DNA of 64,000 bases from Amphiura filiformis (taxonomy: Eukaryota > Echinodermata > Ophiuroidea > Amphilepidida > Amphiuridae). The notes under the pieces were generated by a model. It worked only from the letters and a program-made list of their open reading frames with translations. It did no database searches and was not told the origin of the DNA. Positions 33,858 to 46,199 of the stretch are shown here, piece after piece. The stretch covers positions 4,607,912 through 4,671,911 of the forward strand of contig NC_092629.1 of the NCBI RefSeq assembly GCF_039555335.1, in the 5' to 3' direction. The number at the start of each line of letters is the position of its first letter. Within the stretch, counting starts at the first letter, position 1. Both the position numbers and the translations under genes were made by a program.

Positions 33858-35994
33858 CAGTGGCGTAGCTAGGGGTGGGCAGGGTGGGCGGCTCGCCCAC
33901 CCTGGAAAAATCTGGGGGAAATTTTGGAGCGAGAAGGGAAAAAAAGAGAAAGGAAAGGGGAAAGAAAAAAGGAAAGAAGGGAAAAAGAAGGGGAAAAGAA
34001 AGGGAAGAAGAGAAAAGAAAGGAAAGAAGGAAAAAAGAAAAAGGGAATGGGGAAAGAAAGGGTCAAGAGGGAAGGAAAAGCAACAGAGAGGAAACCTGAA
34101 TAAATAAAAAAAAGAGGGAAATGAAAAAACAAAAGGGAAGCCTAAGAGGGATGAGGGAAGGAATAGGGAAAGGGGAACGAAAGAGGGAAAAACAACTTGC
34201 ATGTAACTTGCATGTTTATTGTGGGGAAGCAATTCATGCACAGGGGGAAGCAGTGGCGTAGCTAGGGGTGGGCAGGGTGGGCGGCTCGCCCACCCTGGAA
34301 AAATCTGGGGGAAATTTTGGAGCGAGAAGGAAAAAAAGAAAGGAAAGGGGAAAGAAAAAAAAGGAAAGAAGGGAAAAGAAGGGGAAAAGAAAGGGAAGAA
34401 GAGAAAAAGAAAGGAAAGAAGGAAAAAAGAAAAAGGGAATGGGGAAAGAAAGGGTCAAGAGGGAAGGAAAAGCAACAGAGAGGAAACCTGAATAAATAAA
34501 AAAGAGGGAAATGAAAAAAAAAGGGAAGCCTAAGAGGGATGAGGGAAGGAATAGGGAAGGGGAACGAAAGAGGGAAAAAACAACTTGCATGTTTATTGTG
34601 GGGAAGCAATTCATGCACAGGGGGAAGGAGTGTAAGAAAGGGGAAGAAATTGAAAAATATGAAGAAGGACAGGGAATTTAAGGAAGTGATTTGAGGGGAA
34701 GTAATTAAAGTGAGTGTAATGTAAGGGGGGAAGGAATTAGACAAAGGAGAAGAAATTGAAGAATATGAAGAAGACGGAAAGAGAAAGAATGGAAACTTAG
34801 GAACATAAAGGGAAGTAATTGGAAAGTAATTTAATGGAAGGGGAAGGAATGAGAGAAAGGGGAAGAAATTGAAGAATGTAAAGAAGAAGGAAAGAGAACG
34901 AAGGGGAGAAGGGGAAAATAATTTAAGGGAATGTAATAGTGAATGTAACAACTTGTTAAAATAACTCAAGAATATCAATAATATTGTTTTATTGTATTGT
35001 TCTTACATCGTAAATTCAATTTTGTTTCCTTTCAGATAATTCTAAAAACAAAACTACATTTTTCCATGGCAAAATTTTCACATAAAAACGTTACAAATGT
35101 ATGCAAGGAGGCTTCTCCTCATGGTATAAAAATGCCCAAAACCCATGAGCTTCCGAGGGCTTCGCCCCCTGGACCCCCACCAAGGGCCCTAAAGCGGGCC
35201 CCTGGACCCCACGCCAGTTGTCGCTTCGCTCTATTTATTTATTAAATTGGGGGAAACTTTTGGAGCCTTGCCCACCCTGGCAAAGAGGTTTGGCTACGCC
35301 CCTGGGGGGAAGGAGTGTAAGAAAGGGGAAGAAATTGAAAAATATGAAGAAGGACAGGGAATTTAAGGAAGTGATTTGAGGGGAAGTAATTAAAGTGAGT
35401 GTAATGTAAGGGGGAAGGAATTAGACAAAGGAGAAGAAATTGAAGAATATGAAGAAGACGGAAAGAGAAAGAATGGAAACTTAGGAACATAAAGGGGAAG
35501 TAATTGGAAAGTAATTTAATGGAAGGGGGAAGGAATGAGAGAAAGGGAAGAAATTGAAGAATGTAAAGAAGAAGGAAAGAGAACGAAGGGGAGAAGGGGA
35601 AATAATTTAAGGGAATGTAATAGTGAATGTAACAACTTGTTAAAATAACTCAAGAATATCAATAATATTGTTTTATTGTATTGTTCTTACATCGTAAATT
35701 CAATTTTGTTTCCTTTCAGATAATTCTAAAAACAAAACTACATTTTTTCCATGGCAAAATTTTCACATAAAAACGTTACAAATGTATGCAAGGAGGCTTC
35801 TCCTCATGGTATAAAAATGCCCAAAACCCCTGAACTTCCGGGGGCTTCGCCCCTGGACCCCCCCCCCCACCAAGGGCCCTAAAGCGGGCCCCTGGACCCC
35901 ACGCCAGTTGTCGCTTCGCTCTATTTATTTATTAAATTGGGGGAAACTTTTGGAGCCTTGCCCACCCTGGCAAAGAGGTTTGGCTACGCCCCTG
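33858..35994. mobile_element. Composite hAT-type element with 8-bp target duplication
   Basis: Ends cagtggcgtagctagggg and ttggctacgcccctg, flanked by exact tcatcatc on both sides (33850-33857, 35995-36002). An 8-bp duplication plus CAG…CTG ends is the hAT signature. The inside is purine-rich. The first ~390 bp occur twice (33858 and 34251), and a ~660-bp block starting gggggaaggagtgtaagaaa occurs twice (34620 and 35305). This suggests an element inserted into its own relative, or internal duplication. Long open frames here are low-complexity artefacts. Confidence 0.8.
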
Positions 35995-36180
35995 TCATCA
36001 TCCGGCTCTTGGAATAGTCAAAGAAGACTCATCTTCTCTGGCATGTCTGGAATAGTAAAGATCTTTGCAAACACCTGAGAGTTCCTGAGCCGGGGAGGGG
36101 GAGGGCCATTTTCCCGCCCCTGACTTGCCCCCGCTTTGCAGCTCTTTGCCCGGCCCGGTTTGTCCCCCCCCCCCCCCAGC

Positions 36181-36716
36181 CAGGGCCGTTCTACCATTAG
36201 GCCAGGTAAGGCGGTCGCCTAGGGCGGCAAACGTAGAGGGGCGCAAAAAAAACGTGAAAAAGAAGAACAAACATGCAGGAATGGAGAAAGAAAGGGACGA
36301 AAAAATGAGGGTGGATAAAAAGAAACAATGGGAGGAAAAATAAAAAGGGGCTAAAAGACAAACAGAAAACGGCGGAAAAAAACAGTGGCGTAGCGATGGG
36401 GGCACGCGCCCCTTGGCGCCACCCTTACGGGGCGCCGAATCAATTCTGCGCCCCTTCAAATGATGAAAGTCCAGATTTTCGCGCATTTCGCACAAAATCA
36501 TTTGAAATACGGTATCAATTTTAGCCCGATATTCAATTTCATTATAACTAAAATTAAATAATGGTAAGCGCGCAATTGTTTCATGAAAGGGGGCGTCATT
36601 ATATGTATCCCTGCTAGTTTTAAAGGGGGTAACCCCCCTTAACACTTTTTGGTATGCTGGTGGGGCGGCAGGGAGAGGCTTTGCCTAGGGCGGCAAAATC
36701 CCTAGGAACGGCCCTG
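36181..36716. mobile_element. hAT-type MITE
   Basis: Ends cagggccgttctacc and ctaggaacggccctg. The exact 8-bp repeats cccccagc lie at 36173-36180 and 36717-36724. The sub-terminal 'cgcctagggcggcaaa' is repeated at both ends. At 36385 a fragment starting cagtggcgtagcgatggggg shows that another family's left end sits inside. Confidence 0.8.
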
Positions 36717-36729
36717 CCCCCAGCCCACC

Positions 36730-36945
36730 ACGGAAAAAAACTTTAGCCAAGAATCATGGTTCTTTTTAGAACCTTAAGCTTGAAGAACCTGTAGGAACCA
36801 TTAAGAAAGAACCCACAAAGGGGTTCTATTTAATAGAAAAAGGTTCTTTAGCCAAGAAAGAATATGATTCTTTTTAGAACCTTAAGCTTGAAGAACCTAA
36901 AAGGAACCAAAGAACCCAGAAAAAGGTTCTTTAGCCAAGAAAATG
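36730..36945. repeat. Palindrome-rich direct duplication
   Basis: 'ggttctttttagaacctta' + agcttgaagaacct occurs twice about 110 bp apart, each copy containing the hairpin ggttcttttta…gaacc. Confidence 0.6.
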
Positions 36946-37957
36946 AGTTGAGTACCAAAAGGGTTAACACTACTTTGCAATTTTCTTAACTTCGTGATGA
37001 GTCCCTGAGGGGAAGAGAGATATATTGGAATCCATACGATATGCAATACCATACGCTTTATTATGATTATCAATAAGCCTGGCAACATTGTCAATTTGGG
37101 CCCCGCCCCTATAGTTTGGGCCCCGCCCCAAACAAGCTGGAAAAAATCCCAGCTACGCCACTGTGTGCATGGTATAATTATATCGTTATGAACACGGCAG
37201 AGTGCCGAATACGCAAAATTGCTGCTCTGAGTAGGGCCTAAACACATCATGCAGTTATAACTATATATGTATGCACACAACACAGGGGCACTTGAACCCT
37301 ACTGCTAGCGCTGTGTTGTAGCTATACGTGATGAACTAGTTAGCATCATAATATCAAAAAGTTTAAAAACTATGATTTTAGTACTTGCTCTATGTTTCAA
37401 TTACTTATTCTTTTCCAAATATCTGAATCTTCAACCCGGTACAAGCTTTAATAAGGCCGTATAAAATTAATGTTTTGGTTCTCGTCCAGAGGATTTTCAT
37501 GAATCGATGAGGGAGGGAGGTGGTTTTTTTTTTTTTTTTTTTTTTTTCAATGTAAAATTAGCATTGTCAGTAGTTTTCGGTCTTCTCCAACAGTGCTCGA
37601 GGAAACGTTGAGGCTCTTTTTTTTTTTTTTCAAATGTGAGATTCTGAGGATAAACCCCTAGAGTACCACAAAAGACTTGGAAGTGATGCTTGTTCTCTAA
37701 TAAACTTATTTATATGTATGAAGATTTCATAAATCATTCCAAAGTCTAAAAAAAAAAAAAAATCTGACAAATCCCAGAAATTGAGGAGGAGGGACGAGAA
37801 CCAAAATATTAATTTTACACGGCCTAACGGGGGAACATACATTTTTATTAAAAAGAAATCCTACCATCCAAGCTCATCTATCCAAACTCGCCGTGTTATT
37901 CCAATGCACATTTTGCTTCACCGGGCAGCCATTTTTTGGTCAAATGAAATTGATAGG
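36946..37957. other. Intergenic with homopolymers
   Basis: Poly(T) at 37526-37547 and 37617-37630 and poly(A) near 37748. 'ctacgccactg' at about 37152 is the right end of a hAT-like relative whose left end I could not assign. No gene. Confidence 0.4.
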
Positions 37958-39025
37958 CCTACACACTGAACTACGGGGTCAAAAATGACCCAAACGGGGT
38001 CATTTTTGACCCCAGCATAGTTATCAACCAAACACCATACCACTAACGGGGTCATTTTGACCCCATTGGTCGGGGTCATTGCAATGACTAGGCCTACGTA
38101 TTTGGGTCAAATAGTAACCCCATTGGGGTCAAAATATTACCACATTTCGGGGTCAAATGAAATGACCCCTTCAAAAGGGTTGCCTTATTGGGTTACTTAA
38201 TGACCTCATTTCGGGGTCAAATGAAATGACCCATTTGAAAGGGTTGTTTTATAGGGTTACTCAATAACCACATTTAGGGGTTGTTTGGATTTTTTTAGTA
38301 GGCCTATGTTCATGCTGGTCCCACCGTGACATAAGTGTGTTTCTGCACAGAGAAAGCATTAGGCCTACATAAACAGCAAACTGCAAAATGCATCTGTGTA
38401 TCACACTCACACACAGTCAGTCATCGCCTATGACAGTTCACGTATTATAAGCTTACATGATATAAGCTTAACAACTGCAGCCAAGACACCAGCCACGACA
38501 GCATGAAATTGGAATGAATCTGCGTGCATAGACAAGGGTCTATGCACATCCTTGCAGTCTCACTTTTCAACTAACTTATGATATTCCATCATGCAGACAA
38601 GCACACACGACAATCCGCTGAGCTGCACAATCAGAACAAATATGGTGCTGATGTGACCACGTGAGCCGATGCACACCGTGTGTGCAAATAGTTCCGAAAT
38701 GCAAGTCATTAAGTTGACAAATTGGGTAACTTCGGTCAAAAAATGAGTTTTATTTATTAATCAACAAACATTAATTGCAGCTCATGTTTAAACTCATTTA
38801 TGAATTGAGATTTTCAAAGCGGAAGATTGAAACTGATATCAATGCGCGACGGTATCGGCAAAATGACCACTAAGTTTTTGACCACGTTCGTCGTGGCTAA
38901 AATGACCTCGTGAATGTGGTCAAATTAAAACAGTACAACCCCCTTGAAGGGTCAAAACAACCCCAAACGTGGTCAATTCAAAATGACCACGGAAAATATA
39001 ACCCCGTAGTTTTTAGTGTGTATAG
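37958..39025. mobile_element. TIR element with ggggtca palindromes
   Basis: Ends cacactgaactacggggtc and accccgtagtttttagtgtg, flanked by TA. The interior repeats 'ggggtcaaatgaaatgaccc' and similar self-complementary words many times. Non-coding. Confidence 0.7.
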
Positions 39026-39642
39026 GCCTAGGTAGCTCTAGGTGTAGGGCTGGCACTCAGTTTCGCACTAATGCTAAGGGGCATTCGGTGAGAGCAAAAT
39101 GTAAACAATATGGGGTCAATAAATGGGTGAGAGCATGATTTGTGGCATTCGGTGAGAGCAAAATGTAAAAAATACGGTAGGCTATGGGGTCATTGGGTGA
39201 GAACATGACTTTTTTTAAATGGAATCTTCGGGTGATGAGAGCCGAAACAGAGCCGCAATAACCTCGAAAATCGAATTTCTAGTTCTAAATGGCTTCAAAT
39301 TTCATTGTTTTTTCAAAATAAGTAATAAAATTAGGATCCTAAAAGGATTTTAGGTGCTAGCGCCCTAAAAGCAACCTTTTTTCAAAATTTTTTATGCTTT
39401 TTCAATTTTTTGCGCCCTTTTTTCTTTGCTTTTTGCCGCCCCTTCGTTTTTGCCCCCTGTTGTTGCCGCCCTTCTTCTTCCGCCGCCCTTCGTTTTTGCC
39501 GCCCCTACTTTGACCCCGGGGGCTGGCGCCCCAAAGCCCCCCCAAAAAAAATACGCGCATGGATCAAATGGAAAAATAAGGGGTCTCAGGTTCGGCGGGT
39601 GACAGATCATAGGCCTATGTTCGTAAAAAAGTTGTCTTGGGT

Positions 39643-39696
39643 GACAGTGATGCTGAAAAAGGGCCAAAAGGGGGCCCCTTTTTCAGCATCACTGTC
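39643..39696. repeat. Strong 54-nt hairpin
   Basis: Arms 'gacagtgatgctgaaaaagg' and 'cctttttcagcatcactgtc' are perfectly complementary around a ~14-nt G/C-rich loop. Could be a tiny MITE; a structured RNA is conceivable but unsupported. Confidence 0.7.
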
Positions 39697-39745
39697 TTAA
39701 CAGCCCGTACGCGTCACCTCCAAAGTTGGAGTGCCCTCCCGGGGG

Positions 39746-41119
39746 CAAGGGCGTAAATCGGGTGGGGGACACGTCCCCCTCACTTTTTAAAGTGGGGGCA
39801 TAATATCAAATGTCCCCCCACTTTTGGTCCCCACCCTAAAAAAAAGGAAAAGAGAGAAGAGAAAGGGAGAAAAAGAGAAGAGAAAAGGGAGAAAAAAAGA
39901 AGAGAAAGATAAGATTAAATTGCATGTAATTGAGCATGCCCATCACTGCCCATGCCTACAAAAACCGCACAGTCTGTTATATACAGGGGTTATATATAGG
40001 CCTGTGGTTATTTTAGGCGTTGCGTGAAGGTGGGTCCACGGCCCATAAGCGTGTGAAAATTCCTGCGGGCCCCCCTATATGCAGGGCCTGTCACATTTAT
40101 CACCAAAAAATGATTTCAACATCAATCCATGCATGCTTTAGTAATTGTGAATCTCAAATCTCAAGTAAAATTTTGACAAAATGACTTCAATTGGACCTTC
40201 ATTTTGTAAAATTTTCCAACGTCTGAAGGGGAACATCCCCCTACCACTTGTGTGTATAGGCCTATAAACAAGTGGTCGCTTTCACTTCAACACCCGCAGG
40301 CACGGGTTCAGGGGGCAGGTCCGTATATAGGCCTAACATATCAGTGGACCTGTGTAACATTTAACATTTTGCTGATTGAGTTCGGACCCTTTTTTCTGTT
40401 TAAGCAATGATTTAAATAGTGTAAATATGATGCACCAAATGGCTTCAACTTTTCAGGGTGGAACATCCCCCCTCAGACACCCCTGCGTAGTGGGTAAACA
40501 AGTAGCCATTTTCGGTTCTGCTTTCCACATTTGCCAATTTATGTAATTTAATAGGCCTACAATAATTGGGAAAACTTTTCCACAAAAGGCTTCATGGACC
40601 GTCATTTCACAAATTTTTGGCTTTTTTAAACTAAAATTTTACACACTAATAGTGCCAAAATGGGCCACCAAATCGCTTTAATTAGGTATTCATTTTGCAA
40701 AAGTGTCTTACTTCTGAGGGGGCACATCCCCCTCAGACACCCCCCTGTGTACTGGCTAAACAAGTAGCCATTTTCACTTCTGCTTTCCACATTTGCCAAT
40801 TTATGTCATTTAGGCCTATAGGCCTAGGGAAAACTTTTCCACGAAAGGCTTTATGGACTGTCATTTCACAAATTTTGGCCTTTTTAAAGTAAAATTTTAC
40901 ACACTAATAGTGCCAAAATGGGCCACCAAATTGCTTCAATTAGGTATTCATTTTGCAAAAGTTTCTTACTTCTGAGGGGGGCATATCCCCGTCAGACACC
41001 CCCCTGCGTCGCGCAAGCGCAACGCGATGGCCGCTTTGCGCCCATTTTTTACTGTTTTTATTGATTTCCCCCACTGTCAGTGTGTCCCCCCCACTTTCAA
41101 AAATGGATTTACGCCCCTG
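39746..41119. mobile_element. hAT-type non-autonomous element, 1.37 kb
   Basis: Ends caagggcgtaaatc and gatttacgcccctg. The exact 8-bp duplication cccggggg lies at 39738-39745 and 41120-41127. It contains about three ~240-bp units with 'aaacaagtagccattttc', 'ctgctttccacatttgcc' and 'catccccctcagacaccccc' (about 40220-40990). No transposase. Confidence 0.85.
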
Positions 41120-41127
41120 CCCGGGGG

Positions 41128-43084
41128 TACCACTTTAATAATTTAAATCCAGATCCAGATCCAGATTCCAGATAGGCCTACAGAATTGAATTTTCAGGCC
41201 TGGTGATTGTGTGAATTCAGGCCTGGTGAATTTCAGGCGAATTTCAGGCGAATTTCAGGGGGGGTGGGACGTTGAGTTTTCGATACTAGATTTGGGATTT
41301 TGAGGTTGCAAATGGCGCGAAACTTTGTGTTAAAACCAATGGTGACATATCCGCTAAGATCGATTACGATGCCCAATTTCCGTCATCAATATCATTTAAA
41401 CTACCGAACGCACCTCCACAAGTTTTGGAATATAGCTAGAAAACGTTATTTTAAGCAACTTTTTTCGGCTCACCTCAGAGGTGGACCGAAGAAATTTTGA
41501 GATAAAAGCATTTGAAATTTGAGATTTCGCGGGGTTTTGGGGGATTTTTAGTTTAAAATTTGCCGTTACATTAATCTCTTCAACAGACTCAAAAGCAGTC
41601 GGTTGTGTGGGAAGAGGTTATAGTAGCGTACTGGATGCACTGTTTCATAGATGGACAAGTACATTGTAGCTCGTCGCCACTCGCCGGTTGAATATTTCGT
41701 GGTGATACGAAGCATCAGCATGGAGAAGTCAGCTCTTCTGTTTACAAACAAACTAATAGCTCTGTTTACAAACGTGATGACAACCTGAGCATAATATACT
41801 TGATGGTGAGTGTGCGGAGTATTAAATTGGAATAGTAATTTCACTGAGTCGCTTTCTCGAGCTCACTGTTTTCGTAGGGTCACGGACACTGCCACTGCAC
41901 TGACAATGACTGACTGATGCAGAAAGCTTATAATTATTGCGAGCGAGCACACTGATCAGTGCATGATGTCCCGCATGATGTACGTGTCTCTAGTCCACAA
42001 TAATTATCCATCTCATGATCTATTATAATTTATAAACTGTCACTGTAAACTGTGTAACCCTGACCATGCTGACCCTGGCCATGGTAATTGCCGTAATTGT
42101 AATTTCACTAAACTTTTAACCCTTCGACTCGTAACTCATTACCGTTCGACGCGTTCACGTTCGTAAAGTTACGAATACCCAATGCTAGATGTAACTTAAG
42201 GGTACTGTTCGTAAGTAAGTTTAGTGAAATGGAACTTACGACTTGTCACAAGTTACGAATAATTTTGAGACTTACGAAAGCTTCGTAAAGCTTAGTCAAC
42301 TCAAGCTAATGAAATGGACACCTTGGTCAAACTGTAAACCCAGGGGTTGAAGGCGGCGCTGGGGCACTTAACACAAATGACCATACAAGTATGTTCCCCG
42401 AAATACCCCCTATTTTGGATTTTGCAGCTCTGAAAGACCCCCTATAAGTGACCAAACTAGAGCTCCAAAAGACCCTTGATTTTGATAATTTCAGCTCTAG
42501 AAGGTTTTGTCAGGCAATTTTCAGCCAGAAAGCGGACCCTTGATTTTGACTGTTCGCAGCTCCAAAAGTGCCCATTTTGCTTGTTTGCAGCTCCAAAAGA
42601 CCCCCCTTTACCGGGCAGCTCCCAAAGACCCACCACTTCAAAATTCCAGGGAACATACCCACCAAATTTTGTTGATGTGCCCCCTCCCCTGGCCGTAACC
42701 CTGCCTATCCCCTACTACCCCTGCTAACTAGTGACGTACTTGACGCTTTAATGTTTTTGTAATTGTAGTAGGCCTACAGCTTTTAAATGCATGTATGTAA
42801 ACACGGCAGTAATTTAATGAGCCAACTCATCCGATTTAAATTTGAATAAACATTACTGGAGTTTGCACCTGTAGACATCACTCTCTCGAGGAAGTCAAAT
42901 GGACTATTATGCCTCGCCGACTTCGGGCGGGGGCATTTTTTAATGCCGCGCCCTGACCATGTCTCGGCCCCATACAACATGGAATTTCCCCAATCGCTTT
43001 CCATGGACTTCCAACATGTGATCGGCTTGGTGCCTAGCAGGAAGTTGCAGAATTGCCTGGCTGTCCTGCCTACTGCCAATATGA
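41128..43084. other. Intergenic with simple repeats
   Basis: Short direct repeats 'ccagatccagatccagatt' and 'gaatttcaggcgaatttcag' near 41145-41260, cttacga/tcgtaag-rich palindromic DNA at 42095-42310, and repeated 'gctccaaaagaccc' words at 42420-42620. No supported gene. Confidence 0.45.
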
Positions 43085-44760
43085 ACTTTTTATTTATCAT
43101 CAGGATGATGGATTATCTCGGAATAATTAATTATCTCAGAATAACTGATTATCTCAGAATAATTGATTATCTCAGATTCTCAGGGGTGGTGCAATAATTA
43201 TGTGTACCCCGAAGTGAATTATAGGGGGGCAAAGATTTTTGGCAGGCCAAAAGGGGGGGCAAGCATTTTTTGGCAGGTCGAAAGGGGGGTCAAGCGATTT
43301 TTGGCAGGTCGAAGGGGGGGGGGGGGCAAGCAATTTTTGGCACAGATATTTTGGGCACCGTTTCTATATTACGCCTAAAAAAGGCGTGGGAAAAGCGTTA
43401 CTGAACACGTTCAAATATGCAAAATTTCCTGCTCGCTGCTTTCTTGAGGATATGTTAAGACAATTTAAGGTTTTAAATTCGGGTTCCCCAAAATCTTGCA
43501 TGTGTAAGGGGGGCAAAGATTTTTTGGCACGTCAAAAGGGGGGGGGCAAAGGTTTTTTGCACGTCGAAAAGGGGGGGCAAAGGTTTTTGGCATGGCCAAA
43601 GGGGAGGGCAAGCGATTTTGGCAGACCATTTTGAGAATTCACCCCGGGGTACACATAATTATTGCACCACCACTCAGGATAATTGATTATCTCAATTTAT
43701 ATTGCAAATAGGGACATTGACAGGACAGGACTTGAGATAATTGTTGAGATAATTTGAGAAAATACATTATCTCAAGATGTTTTATCTGGAGATGATAAAT
43801 TATCTTGATAGTAAATTATAAATTATCTTGAGATCATTATCTTGAGATAATCAATTATCTTCAGATGATCAATTACCCTGAGATAATAAATTACCTTGAG
43901 ACAATTATCTCAAGATAAATATATGGAAATAATAAATTATCTCAAGATAAATATCTCCATAATCTTTTGTCCAGAGATAAATCCGGGAAGATAAATATCT
44001 TGAGATAATAAATAATCTTGTCATGATAATAAATTATCGCGAAAAAATACATTATCTCAAGATGTTATTTATCTGGAGATCATAAATTATCTTGATTAGT
44101 AAATTATCTTGATAATCTCTAGATGATTAATTTACCCTGAGATAATCAATTATCCTGAGATAATTAATCATTCTGAGATAATCCATTAACCTGAGACAAT
44201 TATCTTTAGATAAATGGAAATAATGAATTGCTGTATCTCAAGATAAATATCTCCATAAAAAACCTCTCTCTATATATCTTTTGTCCAGAGATAAATATCT
44301 CATGATGATAAATTATCTTGAGATAATTGATAAGTCACTCAAAAAAATACATTATCTCTAAATCTTTTTTATCTGGAGATTAATATGTTGAGATAATCTT
44401 GAGATAAATTATCTTGAAATAATAAGTTATAAGATGACTTATCTCAAAGTAATTTATTATTTCAAGACTCTAATTTGTTATCTTTTATAGATAAGTGTCT
44501 CAAGAAATTATCTTGAGATAAGTTTTATTAATAAATCTCAAGATAACAAATTATCTCAAGAGAATACATCATCTCAAAACCTTTTTTCTGGAACTAATAA
44601 ATTATATAAAATCATCTCAAGATAAATATATGGTGATGATAAATAGCTCTTATGATAAATTATCTCAATATATATTTTTGAAGTTAAATATATGGAGATA
44701 ATAGTAATAATGTCAAGATGATAATGTATTATCTCAACTTAATTGATCATCCAGAGGCTA
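43085..44760. repeat. ATTATCTC/GAGATAAT palindromic satellite
   Basis: About 1.2 kb of degenerate tandem units around attatctcaagataaatta, each self-complementary, split into two parts by the element at 43183-43678. No coding frame persists. Confidence 0.9.
43183..43678. mobile_element. TIR element inserted in the satellite
   Basis: Left 'ggtggtgcaataattatgtg' + tacccc and right 'ggggtacacataattattgc' + accacc. The interior repeats ggggggcaagcgatttttgg-like units in tandem. Confidence 0.8.
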
Positions 44761-44836
44761 TTTAAAGCAAGTACATGTCAAAAGCTTTTCTTTTTAATTT
44801 AAAATTATTGTTATTATTGTCTTCTGTTTTTTACAG

Positions 44837-44904
44837 GAAGCATGCATGATGGTTTGGAAAATGGACCTTGTGATGGCTATATCATGGACATAGGAAACCA
44901 TTGA
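44837..44904 (+). CDS. Possible terminal exon of a metzincin metalloprotease
   Basis: Acceptor cttctgttttttacag is strong. If the codon is completed from an upstream G, the exon reads G-SMHDGLENGPCDGYIMDIGNH then TGA. 'GxxHDG' followed by C and YIM resembles the end of the HExxHxxGxxHD zinc site and the Met-turn of ADAM/ADAMTS/reprolysin enzymes. The HExxH-encoding exon was not found upstream, and a stop right after the Met-turn would truncate the catalytic domain. This is either a fragment, a pseudogene or chance. Confidence 0.28.
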
Positions 44905-45470
44905 TTTTTGAATCAACAGCGGGAACTATTCTTGGTGGTTATTCAATGGAGCTCAATGGATTTTTCAACCTACGGATTTGGCGCAAACTTCTCACATAGC
45001 ACTATAACATGATTAGTCGTTTGGATTTAAGTACCAGCATTCAGCAGTTGGGGAAAAAATCAGCATAGTTGAATGAAATACTTAATTGTTAGTAGTTAAT
45101 GGCATTATGTCAAAGTCTGGCTAACTTTTTGCGACTAATTTATGAGACATTGCCGGGGACATTGCACTGTTTCACTGTTTGATGAACTCCAATAATAAAC
45201 TAAAGGTTAGATCTGCACAATAATTATTTGTGAACAAAAATATTTACGGAAATGATTGTGCTCCTGGAGAACAAAACTATGGTAAAGAGCTCCAGAATTA
45301 CTCCAATAATTACATAAACAACTGAATAATGCACCAACTGCCTGCCAAGATTATAATACAGGACATTGATATGATACAGGGTCTTTGAAAGAGCTGTGCA
45401 GTCAGAAAATTTAATATATAATGGCACAACAAATATGATCAGAATAGAGTATGATGTTGCGTGGTATTAA
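44905..45470. other. Possible 3' flank
   Basis: AT-rich, with an aataaa hexamer near 45194 that could serve as a poly(A) signal for the candidate exon above. Otherwise nothing recognised. Confidence 0.35.
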
Positions 45471-45828
45471 GGGGGTACTACACCCCTCGATAAATTTGTG
45501 TCTATTTTTGCATTTTTCTCAAAAACTAATAACACAGTGATAACAAAAGTTATGTATATTATAGGGGCAAGGAATCCAATTACTGCACTGGAATTTCAGT
45601 GACCCAAGACAAGCGGTTTGTTATTTATGATAAGAAATAAGGTACCACTAGGATGTACCTCGTTTCCTATCATATACTAAACCGCTTGTCCTGAGTCACT
45701 GAAATTTCAGTGTAGTAATTGGATTCCTTGCCCCAATAATATACATAACTTTTGTTACCAGTGTGTTATTATTTTTTGAGAAAAATGCAAAAATAGTCAC
45801 AAATTTACCACATGGGTGTAGTACCCCC
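45471..45828. mobile_element. MITE family B with TTAA on both sides
   Basis: Starts gggggtactacacccctcga and ends in its inverse. TTAA at 45467-45470 and 45829-45832. Arms are nearly 170 bp, so almost the whole element is one foldback. Confidence 0.85.
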
Positions 45829-46199
45829 TTAAAGCATCTGTCAATTTTTTTTTTTAATTTTGAAAATTGACCCACATGGTCTGGATAACAATTTGAAAAT
45901 TGCACCTCAATAGGTGTATAGTGTATAGTTTCTTGCATTCACAGCAGTTATAAAGCTATAAAATTTACCATTCTGAAATTACAGAGGAAACCCAGCCAGA
46001 GCAGTCCTTCTGGGATGAACCAAACCTGCCTGGTTATCAAATTAGTTAGTGACAATTTACAAGTGACTTAACTAATGCATATTTATACTATGCCAGGGTC
46101 ATTTGTTTGGCAATATTTTCTTAACATGATCAAAGACATTTCACTCCCTGGAGGTTTGATTCACCCCGGAAGAACTACTCTGGTGGGCTTCCTCTTTAA

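Noticed and set aside
33759-34978. Long + and - frames rich in Lys/Glu/Gly or Phe/Ser/Pro
   Set aside because: They are translations of purine-rich low-complexity DNA inside the hAT composite and its internal duplication.
35998-36645. 215-codon - strand frame
   Set aside because: It crosses a hAT-type MITE boundary and poly(C), with no domain; an artefact of repeat DNA.
43085-44760. CRISPR-like array
   Set aside because: The repeats are degenerate palindromes without unique spacers of constant size, and the genome is eukaryotic.
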